From a virus, in IMG/VR virus record IMGVR_UViG_3300037847_003074, positions 1 to 39,111 of that record: a stretch of 39,111 nt of DNA. The stretch is one strand, 5' to 3'. The first letter of the stretch is position 1. Each line of letters opens with the position of its first letter. The translations under genes and the position numbers were made by a program. The notes below the pieces were generated by a model, which was not told where the DNA came from, made no database searches, and was given only the letters and a program-made list of their open reading frames with translations. This document shows, one piece after another, positions 10,103 to 20,078 of the stretch.

Positions 10103-12151
10103 ATGGCAAGTTTAATACAACCTACACCAATAGACACCACTCCAAATACTAACCCTAATAAAAAAGTGGTACAACCTGTAAACGGAAAAACTGGTGTAAA
10201 TGAAGTAAGTGTAGCTGACATAATGGGACAGAATGTTACTAACCCATTAATGGCACAACAATCTGTGTACACTCCTGGAAAACAAACAGTGCAAACAAAT
10301 GAAATAATTGGTAGTACGGCAGGACAAGCTAAAGACACCACACTATTTGCTGCTGGACCTAGTGCATCAACTGCTGCTACTGTAGCACCTACAACAGTTA
10401 CACCAGCGGCACAAGTAACTGCCGCAGAAGGCACAGCCGCTACTACAGATGCCGCTAAAGGAACTGTAACAGATAAAATTACTGCACAAACAGGGCAAGC
10501 TTCACTAGGAGTTGGAGCGGCTCAAGATGATTTGTCTGGATTTGATAAACAAGCTTTTGGAAAAGTAGTTCAAGATATTGTTCTTAATCAAATTGGTATT
10601 CCTGAATATTCTACAAGTTATGACCCCGTAACTAATCGTGTGGTTACAACTGGTATGTTAGGACAGGAAATAGGTTCAGTTTCAGCAGAGGAGTTTGCTC
10701 AGAATAATAATATAGACCTTAACAAATTTAAAAAACCAACTCAAATAATAGACCCTATGACAGGTCGAGTAGTAGACCAAACTAAAGAACTTGCTACTGC
10801 CGCAACAGCAGATAGAAGTTTCTTAGGACAATACGACCCAGCTCAATCAACATTTCAATCTGATATGCAAGCCGCAACTATGGAAGTCACAGATGAAATG
10901 ACTGTCCAAGGACAACTAGCACAATTAAGTAAGCAATTTGAAGATGGTAAAGTACCAGGATGGGCCGCAGGAGTTATTCGTGGTGCTAGTCAACAGATGG
11001 CGGCTAGAGGATTATCTGCCTCATCAATGGCAGGAGCTGCAATAACACAAGCAGCATTAGAGGCTGCATTACCTATTGCTACTCGTGATGCGGCTACATA
11101 CTATGATACTGCTAAAGCAATAATGAATAATAAACAGCAGGCTAACTTAACAAATACTCAAAATAATTTACAAATAGAAATGGCTAACCTGTCTAATAGA
11201 CAACAAGTTAGTCTAGCAAAGATGCAAGTCGAAGCATCATTAACAGGTCAAGAACTTAGCAATCAACAACAAGTCAACATCCTCAATGCTAATAGGTTCG
11301 CAGAAGCAGCAAACATGACGTTCACTCAAGAACAGAACCGAGTGTTTGCTAATTCTAAAATGATTGAAACGCTTAACTTACAAAACTTATCTAATCGACA
11401 AGCTATGGCGTTAGCTAATGCCGCTAGTGTAGCCAATATGGATATGGCTAATTTAAGTAATAGACAACAAGCAGAAGTGCAAAATGCTCAGAACTTATTA
11501 CAGATGGATATGGCTAATCTTTCTAATGAGCAACAGGCTAAAACTATTAATCAAGCGGCTCAGCAACAGGCAATGTTATCTAATCAAGCAGCAGTTAATG
11601 CAGCCGCCCAGTTTAATGCTACGTCACAAAACCAAGTAGACCAGTTCTTTGCTAATTTAAAAACTAGTATAGATACTACAAATGCAGCATCTAAAAATGC
11701 ATCATCACAGTTTAATGCTGGGCAAGTAAATGCAATGAATCAATTTAAACTACAACAAAAAACAGATATAGAAAAGTTTAACGCTAACAATGCTTTAGTT
11801 ATTGCACAAAGTAATGCACAATGGCGTAGAAATGTAAACACGGCTAATACTGCCGCCCAGAATGCGGCTAATCAAATTAACGCACAAAACTATTTTAATT
11901 TGTCAAATACAGCGTTAAGTAATATATGGCAAGAGTACAGAGATGAAGCATCTTTCGTGTATCAAAGTTCTCAAAATAATTTAGATAGGGCATTTAATTA
12001 CTCTATGGCTGTACTAGAAGCAGAGACTACACAAGAAATGTTTGATAAAAAGGTAGCACAAAGTAATGCAAATTCTATAGGTAGTTTTTTAGCTACCCTC
12101 ATTCATGCCGCTACAAGTACGCCAAGCAAAGAAAATGAAGGAGACAAATAA
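10103..12151 (+). CDS. Asn/Gln-rich internal virion protein candidate
   Basis: A 682-residue protein. The first about 150 residues are disordered Pro/Thr/Ala-rich sequence. A globular part follows (about 150-270). From about 330 to 610 the protein is an extended helix-forming array with a recurrent ANLSNRQQ motif and very high Asn/Gln/Ala content. The C-terminal part includes NLSNTALSNIWQEYRDEASF. In size, repeats and position it resembles the first of the three ejected proteins of T7-like virions (gp14-like), but sequence identity to gp14 is not evident. Its stop overlaps the next start (TAATG), with SD GGAG inside its 3' end. Virion location is inferred from the neighbours. Confidence 0.55.
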   Translation: MASLIQPTPIDTTPNTNPNKKVVQPVNGKTGVNEVSVADIMGQNVTNPLMAQQSVYTPGKQTVQTNEIIGSTAGQAKDTTLFAAGPSASTAATVAPTTVTPAAQVTAAEGTAATTDAAKGTVTDKITAQTGQASLGVGAAQDDLSGFDKQAFGKVVQDIVLNQIGIPEYSTSYDPVTNRVVTTGMLGQEIGSVSAEEFAQNNNIDLNKFKKPTQIIDPMTGRVVDQTKELATAATADRSFLGQYDPAQSTFQSDMQAATMEVTDEMTVQGQLAQLSKQFEDGKVPGWAAGVIRGASQQMAARGLSASSMAGAAITQAALEAALPIATRDAATYYDTAKAIMNNKQQANLTNTQNNLQIEMANLSNRQQVSLAKMQVEASLTGQELSNQQQVNILNANRFAEAANMTFTQEQNRVFANSKMIETLNLQNLSNRQAMALANAASVANMDMANLSNRQQAEVQNAQNLLQMDMANLSNEQQAKTINQAAQQQAMLSNQAAVNAAAQFNATSQNQVDQFFANLKTSIDTTNAASKNASSQFNAGQVNAMNQFKLQQKTDIEKFNANNALVIAQSNAQWRRNVNTANTAAQNAANQINAQNYFNLSNTALSNIWQEYRDEASFVYQSSQNNLDRAFNYSMAVLEAETTQEMFDKKVAQSNANSIGSFLATLIHAATSTPSKENEGDK

Positions 12152-12372
12152 TGTTTGGAGATTTATTAAAAGGTGTAATATTAAGTAAATTTGGAAAAAA
12201 AGCTCCTGCACCACAAGCTGATATATACTTACCAGAAGTAAACTTTACTAAATTTTTTGTAAATAGTCCACAGGTCGAAACGTCAAGAGTTGTGTCAGCT
12301 GTAAGAAGTGCAGACTTGCAAGCTAGCTCTAAGTATTTTAGATTTTTAGAATCATTAATGTTGAGGTCGTAA
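12151..12372 (+). CDS. Small hypothetical protein
   Basis: A 73-residue protein beginning MFGDLLKGVILSKFGKKAPAP, a short amphipathic helix followed by a Pro/Ala linker, then a mixed segment ending AVRSADLQASSKYFRFLES. No domain is recognised. It is coupled to the upstream gene by TAATG and lies 2 bases before the next one, inside the presumed internal-virion-protein operon. It could be a minor virion component or assembly factor. Confidence 0.6.
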   Translation: MFGDLLKGVILSKFGKKAPAPQADIYLPEVNFTKFFVNSPQVETSRVVSAVRSADLQASSKYFRFLESLMLRS

Positions 12373-12374
12373 TA

Positions 12375-12917
12375 ATGGAATCAATAGAGTTAGATTTTAA
12401 TGAAGAGTTATCTTTACCATCTGGTGACACTAGGAGTATGTTTGAAAAACCTGTTCCTGGACAATCTCTAACAGAAGACCCTGGTAGGTATCCTTGGGAT
12501 AAACCTCCACAGTATACAAACATAGATGACGTTATGCAAATGTATATGGGTATTGTCACAGATGATGATACTATGTTTAATTTATTGAACGCTCTTGAAG
12601 CTAAAATACCTGTGTCACAAATAGTACAAGCTATGATTTTACAAGGTATAGGAGAGGGTTTGTACACTCCAGACATGGGACTGTTAATTATGGAGGAGCT
12701 AGTTATGTTAATAATTAATATAGCTAAAGCTGCAGGATTAGAATATAGAACTGGGTATGAAAAAGAAGCAAAACAAAATATGGTAAAGCTAGCTAAAGCT
12801 AGAAACGAACTAATGAATATAAATCCAGAAACTTTAGAAGCCGCTAAAGAAGTAGTAGAAGAAAAAACAACAGAGGCAGGTGGATTAATGAGTAAGCCTG
12901 AATCTATGGAGGAATAA
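12375..12917 (+). CDS. Hypothetical acidic structural-block protein
   Basis: A 180-residue acidic protein. The N-terminal half holds a Pro-rich turn region (VPGQSLTEDPGRYPWDKPPQYTN is at about 27-49). The centre, about 60-135, is a hydrophobic helical domain (for example PVSQIVQAMILQGIGEGL and LLIMEELVMLIINIAK), too interrupted to be an obvious transmembrane span. The C-terminus is charged. SD GAGGT lies 8-12 bases upstream. It sits between two large candidate ejection proteins, and a role in internal virion assembly is plausible but unproven. I do not recognise the family. Confidence 0.6.
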   Translation: MESIELDFNEELSLPSGDTRSMFEKPVPGQSLTEDPGRYPWDKPPQYTNIDDVMQMYMGIVTDDDTMFNLLNALEAKIPVSQIVQAMILQGIGEGLYTPDMGLLIMEELVMLIINIAKAAGLEYRTGYEKEAKQNMVKLAKARNELMNINPETLEAAKEVVEEKTTEAGGLMSKPESMEE

Positions 12918-12918
12918 A

Positions 12919-15900
12919 ATGGGATTAATGAAATTTTTAGCAAGTCCACTAGGAAGCATAGCTGCAGGAGCAGCAGATACTCTTACAGATAACTATTGGA
13001 ATAATGTGCTTCCAAATGATGAAAAAGCTGCTATGAACTTTAGAGAAACAGTTTTAAAGAAACAGGCTGCTAGAAAAGCAGCTATTGCTACAGGAAATGC
13101 TATCAATTCTAGATTAGCAAGTCAGGCAAAAGCCCTTTCAATGATGGAAGGTTTTGAAAAGTATAGTTTAGATAATTTAGCGGCAACAGTTCAAATGATA
13201 GAGGACGCAGGACTAGCTGAAGAAGGGCAAGCCGTTAAATATATAATGGATAACCCTAACACACTCACAAAAATTAATCCAAAACTTCAAGCAAAACCAG
13301 ACCCAAAAGCAGATGCTACTACTCAAACTGGTGCGTTGTTAGGTACAACTAAACCAATGAGTATGAAAGATAACGCTGAAGAAAAAAGAAGTGCATTTCA
13401 TATTATGCTACATGGCAGAGGAACACGTGCTATAGAAAATAGTGTTCTTAAAGAGTTAGGTATGACACGAGAATACTATAACAATTTATCCAAACCAGCT
13501 AACGTAAAAAGATTAGGTATGGGGGAATCTATATTAAAATTGGCACAAGCTAGAAAAACTAGTCCATATCTCATAAAACACTACGAAAATCAAATGAATG
13601 CTGCATTAGCAGCAGGACAAATTAATGAAGAAACTAATGCACCTTATATTAAGGGTACTGATATTATATTTACTCATACTGCAAAAAATGAGAAAGGTGA
13701 AAATGTAGACATACCAGTAACTTATGAAGAAGGTATTACCCTACTTGAAGAACTAACAACTAAACCTCAAGAACTTAACCAACAGGAAAAACTTATAAAA
13801 TTAAAAATAACTAGTGGTATAAGTAATCTTTCTTTAGCTAGTAAAGGGCTAGCTACGTTAGGAGCATCTTTGGCAAAAGATTTTGATGCAGTAGAAAAAT
13901 TTATAAGTAATAAAAATAATAATGTTTATGACCGTGAAGACGCAATAGAAATAAGTAACGAATTGCATATGTTACAAAATGAAATATTAATGACAACAAG
14001 CATAAAAGAAAAAACTGCCCTTAGAAAAAAGATAATGGAAAAGAAATCTGACTTAAATCTAGTATTACTTTCAGATGCTGCTAGATTACCCACAACATTA
14101 AGTTCTTTAGATGGTACATTAGATAAGGTAGCAGCAACTATTAGTAACACACAACAAGTTACGGCAGGACAAGCTAAAGGCAAAAATTGGCAAAAGGAAT
14201 ATATAAAATGGAAGTCAGCTTTTGCTGCACTTAAAGATAATTATCCTAATCTCAGGGAAATACAACAGAACGCACAAGTTGAGGCGTTATTAAATTCAGG
14301 AGAAGTTTTGGCATTAACACAACCATTTGTAATAAGTGGAAGTGTTGAAAGTAACTCTGAGTTTATAAACACAAATCGTGAAAAATTATCTGGCAAATTT
14401 ATTGAATTGCCTATGCCTGGGGACTTAGAAGGTCCAGGAAATAAAATGGATGCTACTGAATTTTTAATAACCATGTATCAACCTAAGCTTGACTCTTACC
14501 TTAGTGGACAAGACACAAGTGATGAGAATAAAGAGGCATTAGATATGATGTCTGCTCAACTGTCTGAACTTATAAATGATGCGGATGGAGAGGATAAAGA
14601 CGATATAAATATAATTGACGAACTTGCAAAAATAAATAAGGCACAACCAGAAACAGCTATTACGTTTACTAATTTTGAGAATAAGTCAAGCAAAGGTGAA
14701 TTAAATGCTCAAGAATTAGAAATATATAAAACTGCAGATGAACAAAGAAAAGAATCAAAACAAAAGCTGTTTAAAATGGTTACCGCATATGAAGAAGGAA
14801 AAATTGACGCTAGCGAAGTACGATTAGGTCTACAAGATTATGCGTTAGTAACTAGTGAGTTGGGATTTTTACTTAGACAATTAGATAGAACATCTCAGAC
14901 CTCACCATATGACAGCACGCTTGATTTGTATACGGCCCAGACTAAACAATCACTAAAAGACTTGATGGAAAACGCTGGAGCATTTAGCAACGAGGAATAT
15001 CTAGATGCTATGAATCTTATAAATGAATTTAATGTGTTAAGCACATCAAAGTTTGATTTAACTCCTGATGAACAATCAGATGAAAACGCCATAAGAGAAG
15101 CAAAAACAGCAAGGCTGCAAGAGTTAGCTCCGCTTGTAACTGAATTAGTAGCTATATCTAGAAAAGTAACAAGACCTAAACTAACATCAAGAGAAGAAGA
15201 TGTTAACGATATAATAAAAATGGAAATGATAGCTTTTAGAGATAACAACGATAGAGATATGACTGAAGATGAGATGAGAGTCGCTAAAATAAGAATTGCT
15301 GGTATGTTAGCTAGTGGTAACATCAAACTTACAAAGAGTGGTCCAATGTTACTAAGATATGACCCAGAAACTCAAACGCATAGATTAGTTAAAGTAGATG
15401 CTTTTACTTCAGGTGGTGGATTAATTACACTTAATGATAAACAACAAACACTGTATGAAGAAAAGAGAACTACAGCGTTACAGGGAGAAGCAAGATTAGG
15501 AAGATTACTAACAACCTATCTTGAGTATCCTGATGCGTTTAACATTCTAGGTTCAGCTAAATTGCTTGGAGGTGACATTAGTGATATCTTTGGTAGTTTA
15601 TCTAGAGGTAACAAAACATTATTTGGTAACAGTGCAAAAGATATAGCAGCTATGCAAAGAGCTAGAACTGATGGTATAGCATTACTAGGGGAAGCTAAAG
15701 ATATATTATTTAAAGACCCTCGTTTATCTGACCAGGATTTAAAAATTGTAAGAAACTTTATATTTGTGCTAGAAAATAGTTCCTTACTTGGAACTACAAG
15801 AGGACAAGCGGCATTAATGGTTATTCAAGCTGCTATGACTAAAGATGCAATGTTGCGAGCATATGATTTAGACTTTGATAAAGAGTTAGCGGTTCAGGAA

Positions 15901-16311
15901 GTATACGAACCTTTGGTCGAAGGACTAGACCCATCTAATGAACAAGACTACATAGCACTAGGAGAACAAGTAGGAGTAGAGGCCGCATATATTAATTCCA
16001 TAGAAAAACAATTAGGTTTTAAAATAGGAAAAGACTCTGGCGATTCATTAGCAAAACAAACATTTAATAGACTTGTGCGTGGTTATGGAGTAGATAAAAT
16101 TCCTAATGCACAAGAATTAGGACAAATGACGGAAGATGAAATAAATATGTTTAATGCTAAAGTTAGAATGGCAGTTTCTCAGATGCAGTTTGTTATGCAA
16201 GATTTTCATTTATATGCATTAGGTGGTGAAAAACATAGAAACAGTAACGTCAACTCTTTATTAGATAGTCATCCAGAATTAGACTGGGATAATTTTACTA
16301 CTAGAAACTAG
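12919..16311 (+). CDS. Large (1130 aa) internal virion protein candidate
   Basis: A 1130-residue, mostly helical and charged protein without signal peptide. The N-terminus (MGLMKFLASPLGSIAAGAADTL) is a short hydrophobic amphipathic stretch, followed by long helical regions rich in Lys, Glu and Asn. No lysozyme, transglycosylase or peptidase motif is visible. SD GGAGG stands 6 bases before the ATG. Size and order (N/Q-rich protein, two small proteins, then two proteins above 1000 residues) parallel the gp14-gp15-gp16 ejection proteins of T7-like phages, making this a gp15-like candidate by position only. Confidence 0.55.
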   Translation: MGLMKFLASPLGSIAAGAADTLTDNYWNNVLPNDEKAAMNFRETVLKKQAARKAAIATGNAINSRLASQAKALSMMEGFEKYSLDNLAATVQMIEDAGLAEEGQAVKYIMDNPNTLTKINPKLQAKPDPKADATTQTGALLGTTKPMSMKDNAEEKRSAFHIMLHGRGTRAIENSVLKELGMTREYYNNLSKPANVKRLGMGESILKLAQARKTSPYLIKHYENQMNAALAAGQINEETNAPYIKGTDIIFTHTAKNEKGENVDIPVTYEEGITLLEELTTKPQELNQQEKLIKLKITSGISNLSLASKGLATLGASLAKDFDAVEKFISNKNNNVYDREDAIEISNELHMLQNEILMTTSIKEKTALRKKIMEKKSDLNLVLLSDAARLPTTLSSLDGTLDKVAATISNTQQVTAGQAKGKNWQKEYIKWKSAFAALKDNYPNLREIQQNAQVEALLNSGEVLALTQPFVISGSVESNSEFINTNREKLSGKFIELPMPGDLEGPGNKMDATEFLITMYQPKLDSYLSGQDTSDENKEALDMMSAQLSELINDADGEDKDDINIIDELAKINKAQPETAITFTNFENKSSKGELNAQELEIYKTADEQRKESKQKLFKMVTAYEEGKIDASEVRLGLQDYALVTSELGFLLRQLDRTSQTSPYDSTLDLYTAQTKQSLKDLMENAGAFSNEEYLDAMNLINEFNVLSTSKFDLTPDEQSDENAIREAKTARLQELAPLVTELVAISRKVTRPKLTSREEDVNDIIKMEMIAFRDNNDRDMTEDEMRVAKIRIAGMLASGNIKLTKSGPMLLRYDPETQTHRLVKVDAFTSGGGLITLNDKQQTLYEEKRTTALQGEARLGRLLTTYLEYPDAFNILGSAKLLGGDISDIFGSLSRGNKTLFGNSAKDIAAMQRARTDGIALLGEAKDILFKDPRLSDQDLKIVRNFIFVLENSSLLGTTRGQAALMVIQAAMTKDAMLRAYDLDFDKELAVQEVYEPLVEGLDPSNEQDYIALGEQVGVEAAYINSIEKQLGFKIGKDSGDSLAKQTFNRLVRGYGVDKIPNAQELGQMTEDEINMFNAKVRMAVSQMQFVMQDFHLYALGGEKHRNSNVNSLLDSHPELDWDNFTTRN

Positions 16312-16320
16312 GAGATAATA

Positions 16321-19300
16321 ATGAGTGCAATACCTGATATACGGAGTATGTTAAAAGAAGAAGAGACTGAAACTTCTCCTGATATAAATCAAGAAGACAC
16401 TACAGTCGAAGTTACTCCAACAGAGCCTAAAAAATCTAAATTACAACAAATACTAGATACTACTTTAAAGGGTGTTGCTGGCAGCACTGGCAGCATGTTT
16501 ACTTTACCCCTTGGAGAAGGCGACCCCATAAAAACATTTGAAGATAGGGCAAAGGAAACTGCTCAACGTAGACAACAACTAGTAGAAAACATAGGGGGTG
16601 AATTAGATTTAACATCAGATGAATCCGCTAGTTATTTAACTATGACTTCACAAATGAAATCTGCTTTTGGATTAAAAAGAGAAGAAGTAGAAGAGGCATA
16701 TAGATTAGGTTTAACTAAAATGCCTGATGGTGGAGAAAGAGGAATAAAATTTTTATATGATGAAGATGCAAATCCTTTGTTTTTTGAAACTGGTATGTTA
16801 ATTAGTGTGGAACGTGATGATGGTTCATTTACTCCTTATAGTACAACTAAATATGGATTAGCTGATTATACTCAGACTTATGTTCCTTATATAGCCAGTG
16901 AACTTGCACTAGATACTGCAGTGGTTGCTACTGCTCTAACTACAAGTGCTGCTGTATCAAGAGCAGGACTACCTGGAAAAATAGCTGCACCTTTTGTATT
17001 AGCGTACTCTCTTTATGCAGGCGGAGTTCAGGCAGAAAAATTTCGTAATGAAATATCGGAAGCATTAGGACTAAAGGAAGAAGAGACAGAAACATTTTTT
17101 GAAACTTTAGGAGAACTTGCTCAATCTACGGTACAGCCATTACCTTTTGTAGGAGATGACTTAACTCAAGAAGAAATAATGTCAGGTAGAATAGAAGCTT
17201 TATTTGGAAGTATTCCTCTAAGTAAAAAAGTTATTACTTACGTTAGTAGACAACTTTCAAGAAAATTACATGACCAATTTGCAAAACCCGCTTTAGATAC
17301 CTCAACATCAATATTTAAATCTGCAAGCGAAGCTGCTGATTTTGCTGAAAAATTTAAGTTAGGTAAATTATTACCTACTCAAGTAACATCAGATAAAATA
17401 TTACAGCGTTTTGCATCTCTTGCAGAACAGACAACTAATGTCATACCATTTAAGTTTCGTACACAGAATAGAAAGTTTATGAAGTTTATAACAGAATTAA
17501 GAGACAAAGGAATAACAGATGATGCAGGAGACTTTATACCTCCTATGGGAGGAGGAGATTTAGAAAAATTTCAAGAGGGATTTGCAGCCTTTGACAGGTC
17601 TGTAAGAGATTTAGATTTTGATAAATTAGGTGATGCACAAGCTGAGATGGTGTTATTATACGGACTCTTAAGAAATCTACAAACTCGATTAATGTATAGA
17701 GAAGTTACGAATACTGTAGGTAGTCGTGCTTTAGATTTAACAAATGTTAAGTCTTTTATAAGAGAAACTAAAAAGACAATTGTACCAGTAACATCTAAAG
17801 AGTTAAAACAAGAAAAAACCATAAAAATAATAGGTGAACTGTCTAATGTAGAATGGGCTAATGGACAGTTAGAAATGATTGAGGAACAGTTACTTAGATT
17901 AGGTAAAGGTAATCAGCTCAACAAAGAACAAATAAGAGCAGCTAAAGATGACTTTATAAAAAATATGCAAAATAATGTAGATACTGTTTCTCAGGTTAAA
18001 ACGCCTGCACAAATAATTTTTGAGTACTCTCAACAATTATCAAACATAGATAAAAGAATAAGAAGTAGTTTTGAGGGCAAGACTATGCCAGTTCCAGTGC
18101 AAAATCAATTAGATTATATTAGGAAATTAAGAAATACATTAATAAACACTTATAAAAATCCTATATTAAGAAAAAATGATAAATTTAAAGACGATGGAGC
18201 TACTTTAATTAAAGAAATAGACCAAAAATTAAAACAAGCAAATACATTTTACGCAGAAACCAAAGTTGTAACAAGAAATGAATTACTGAACCTAGTTGCA
18301 GAAGCGGATAGGTTAGGCAAAGAAACTAAACCATTTGTAGCTAGTATACTTGGTAGTAAGGTAGGTACAGTTGACCCAACTGAAGTACCTACTAAAACTT
18401 TGAAGACAATGGAAAACCTAGAACGGTATATAAGAGCTACTCTTAAAAACTTACAATCAACTGAACCAAAAGTTGTGTTTGGAAAAACTGAAATTAAAGA
18501 TTTTGGTGATGAAACAGATAGAGCATTAAGACTTAGAGAACCAAAAAGTCAATTAGTTGATACAAAAGGAGAAACATTAACACCAGAGCAATATTTAGGA
18601 ACTACACAAATGAAATTAGCTTTTGCTTCTTTAATTAGCAATAAGTTAAAAGATATGGCTGCAACTAATTTAGCTGAGGGTAGTACAAATCCCAAAGTCT
18701 TAGTGGATTATTTAAGGAGTTTTAGTGGACCAGAAAAAAGAATATTAGGTTTAGATGAAATTAATGAAAAACTTTTAGTTCAAGAGGCCATAACACTATC
18801 TAAAATACAAGCCAGAATAACTGGTGATGTACTACAGATGGAAAAAACTACACCTTTTGGTGCGGCTATTAATGATTTTTTTAAAGACCCAGCACAAATA
18901 GAATCTAATGCTAAATCTATGTTAGACATTATATACAAATCAGATGGTATCAGCACAATGCGTACAGGAAGACCTGGTCCGCAATTGCTTAATGCTAGAA
19001 AAGGTGTTTTTGACCACATATTTAGTAAAGAAAGTGGTGTTATAAAAGATGTGACCAAAAACAGTGCGTATGGTGAAGTAGGAGATTTTACTATAGACCC
19101 TAAAGTATTAGTGGATAAAGTTACGCTAATAGAAAATAACCCATCATTAAAAAAATTAGTGGGTGAAGAAAATTTAGAAATAATAAAAGGGATAACAAAC
19201 TATGCACAAGTAATACAATCTACAGGTACAGACGCTGGTTCTGCTTTGTCTGGTGCTCAATTAATAGCAAACTTATATACTTTAGACCCTGCAAAGTTTA

Positions 19301-19608
19301 TTTTTACAGTAGGTAGATTAAGTGCTCAAAAAAGAATGGGTAAACTATTATCAAATCCTAGATTAGCAGATTTAATGTTAAGAAAAATTAAACAAGCAGA
19401 AGTAGGAGATGATGGAATAATCAGAGAAATGTTACAACTTGATGGATACTTAGGCACAGTGCTTGCTACTGCTTATTTAGAAGCGGGCCGTTCTGATGGT
19501 TTGTTAGACCAATCATTTGAACTATTTGGTGGAGGCGATTCTATCAATGGTATAACAAATAGTAATTTTAAATCGAATATACCTGATATTAGAACCATGC
19601 TCAAGTAA
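16321..19608 (+). CDS. Large (1095 aa) virion protein with matching N- and C-terminal tags
   Basis: A 1095-residue protein at the end of the virion block. Residues about 195-240 contain hydrophobic Ala/Gly-rich helices (VVATALTTSAAVSRAG, then APFVLAYSLYAGG) that could insert into membrane. The rest is charged helix. The first residues (IPDIRSMLK, 4-12) are repeated almost exactly as the last nine (IPDIRTMLK, 1087-1095). Different codons at four of nine positions suggest protein-level constraint. No peptidoglycan-cutting motif is seen, unlike T7 gp16. SD AGGAG precedes the start. Its 3' end overlaps the convergent gene by 8 bases. Candidate ejected internal protein by size and position. Confidence 0.6.
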   Translation: MSAIPDIRSMLKEEETETSPDINQEDTTVEVTPTEPKKSKLQQILDTTLKGVAGSTGSMFTLPLGEGDPIKTFEDRAKETAQRRQQLVENIGGELDLTSDESASYLTMTSQMKSAFGLKREEVEEAYRLGLTKMPDGGERGIKFLYDEDANPLFFETGMLISVERDDGSFTPYSTTKYGLADYTQTYVPYIASELALDTAVVATALTTSAAVSRAGLPGKIAAPFVLAYSLYAGGVQAEKFRNEISEALGLKEEETETFFETLGELAQSTVQPLPFVGDDLTQEEIMSGRIEALFGSIPLSKKVITYVSRQLSRKLHDQFAKPALDTSTSIFKSASEAADFAEKFKLGKLLPTQVTSDKILQRFASLAEQTTNVIPFKFRTQNRKFMKFITELRDKGITDDAGDFIPPMGGGDLEKFQEGFAAFDRSVRDLDFDKLGDAQAEMVLLYGLLRNLQTRLMYREVTNTVGSRALDLTNVKSFIRETKKTIVPVTSKELKQEKTIKIIGELSNVEWANGQLEMIEEQLLRLGKGNQLNKEQIRAAKDDFIKNMQNNVDTVSQVKTPAQIIFEYSQQLSNIDKRIRSSFEGKTMPVPVQNQLDYIRKLRNTLINTYKNPILRKNDKFKDDGATLIKEIDQKLKQANTFYAETKVVTRNELLNLVAEADRLGKETKPFVASILGSKVGTVDPTEVPTKTLKTMENLERYIRATLKNLQSTEPKVVFGKTEIKDFGDETDRALRLREPKSQLVDTKGETLTPEQYLGTTQMKLAFASLISNKLKDMAATNLAEGSTNPKVLVDYLRSFSGPEKRILGLDEINEKLLVQEAITLSKIQARITGDVLQMEKTTPFGAAINDFFKDPAQIESNAKSMLDIIYKSDGISTMRTGRPGPQLLNARKGVFDHIFSKESGVIKDVTKNSAYGEVGDFTIDPKVLVDKVTLIENNPSLKKLVGEENLEIIKGITNYAQVIQSTGTDAGSALSGAQLIANLYTLDPAKFIFTVGRLSAQKRMGKLLSNPRLADLMLRKIKQAEVGDDGIIREMLQLDGYLGTVLATAYLEAGRSDGLLDQSFELFGGGDSINGITNSNFKSNIPDIRTMLK

Positions 19609-19900
19609 CTATAGTAAAGGATTTAGCTTTCTTTAACAGTAAGTCAGATTGCTGTTTCATTATGAGAACTACTTCAAGGAGATATTTGTAACTGTCTTCA
19701 GTAATTCGTACATCTTTATCGTGTAACACTGGTATTGTATGAGCTTCACACAATCCCCCTATAAGCTCCGCCCAATTATATTCTGCGTAAGAAGCCGCCT
19801 TTCCTGGCGTTTCAGGTGCTAAAGTTACTCCAATACCTCTAGGGGTAGGAGATAGATGCACCTCTAATTCACTTTTTAATTCAAGCATTTTACTTGGCAT
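19601..19900 (-). CDS. Hypothetical protein, last gene of leftward block
   Basis: A 99-residue soluble protein starting MPSKMLELKSELEVHLSP. A longer frame reaches back to 19945 but lies inside the upstream gene; the chosen ATG has AAAGGG upstream and overlaps that gene by 11 bases. The centre (YAEYNWAELIGGLCEAHTIPVLHDKDVRITED) is globular, and the C-terminus is a basic amphipathic helix. No family is recognised. It converges with the large virion gene, overlapping it by 8 bases. Confidence 0.6.
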   Translation of the reverse strand: MPSKMLELKSELEVHLSPTPRGIGVTLAPETPGKAASYAEYNWAELIGGLCEAHTIPVLHDKDVRITEDSYKYLLEVVLIMKQQSDLLLKKAKSFTIVT

Positions 19901-20078
19901 CTTTACAAACCCTTTCGTGTTTATTGTTTTCCCAACAATCTCCATCAGGTAAATGCATTTTCCAAAACATATCCCATGTGCCTAGCGATGTAAAAAGAAT
20001 CATTGCAGGAAAAACTAGCATAAAAAATATTATCGTTAGAAAAGCTAGACCAAAACCTTCATTGTTATACGGTTTCAT
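19890..20078 (-). CDS. Small single-span membrane protein
   Basis: A 62-residue protein with a strong hydrophobic segment at about residues 10-31 (LAFLTIIFFMLVFPAMILF), then a hydrophilic C-terminus with two cysteines (GDCWENNKHERVCKD) that could form a disulfide if outside the membrane. Its ATG overlaps the stop of the lipoprotein gene (ATGA). A membrane protein next to a lipoprotein near the end of an operon is reminiscent of lysis cassettes (holin or spanin pair), but no family motif supports that firmly. Confidence 0.6.
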   Translation of the reverse strand: MKPYNNEGFGLAFLTIIFFMLVFPAMILFTSLGTWDMFWKMHLPDGDCWENNKHERVCKDAK

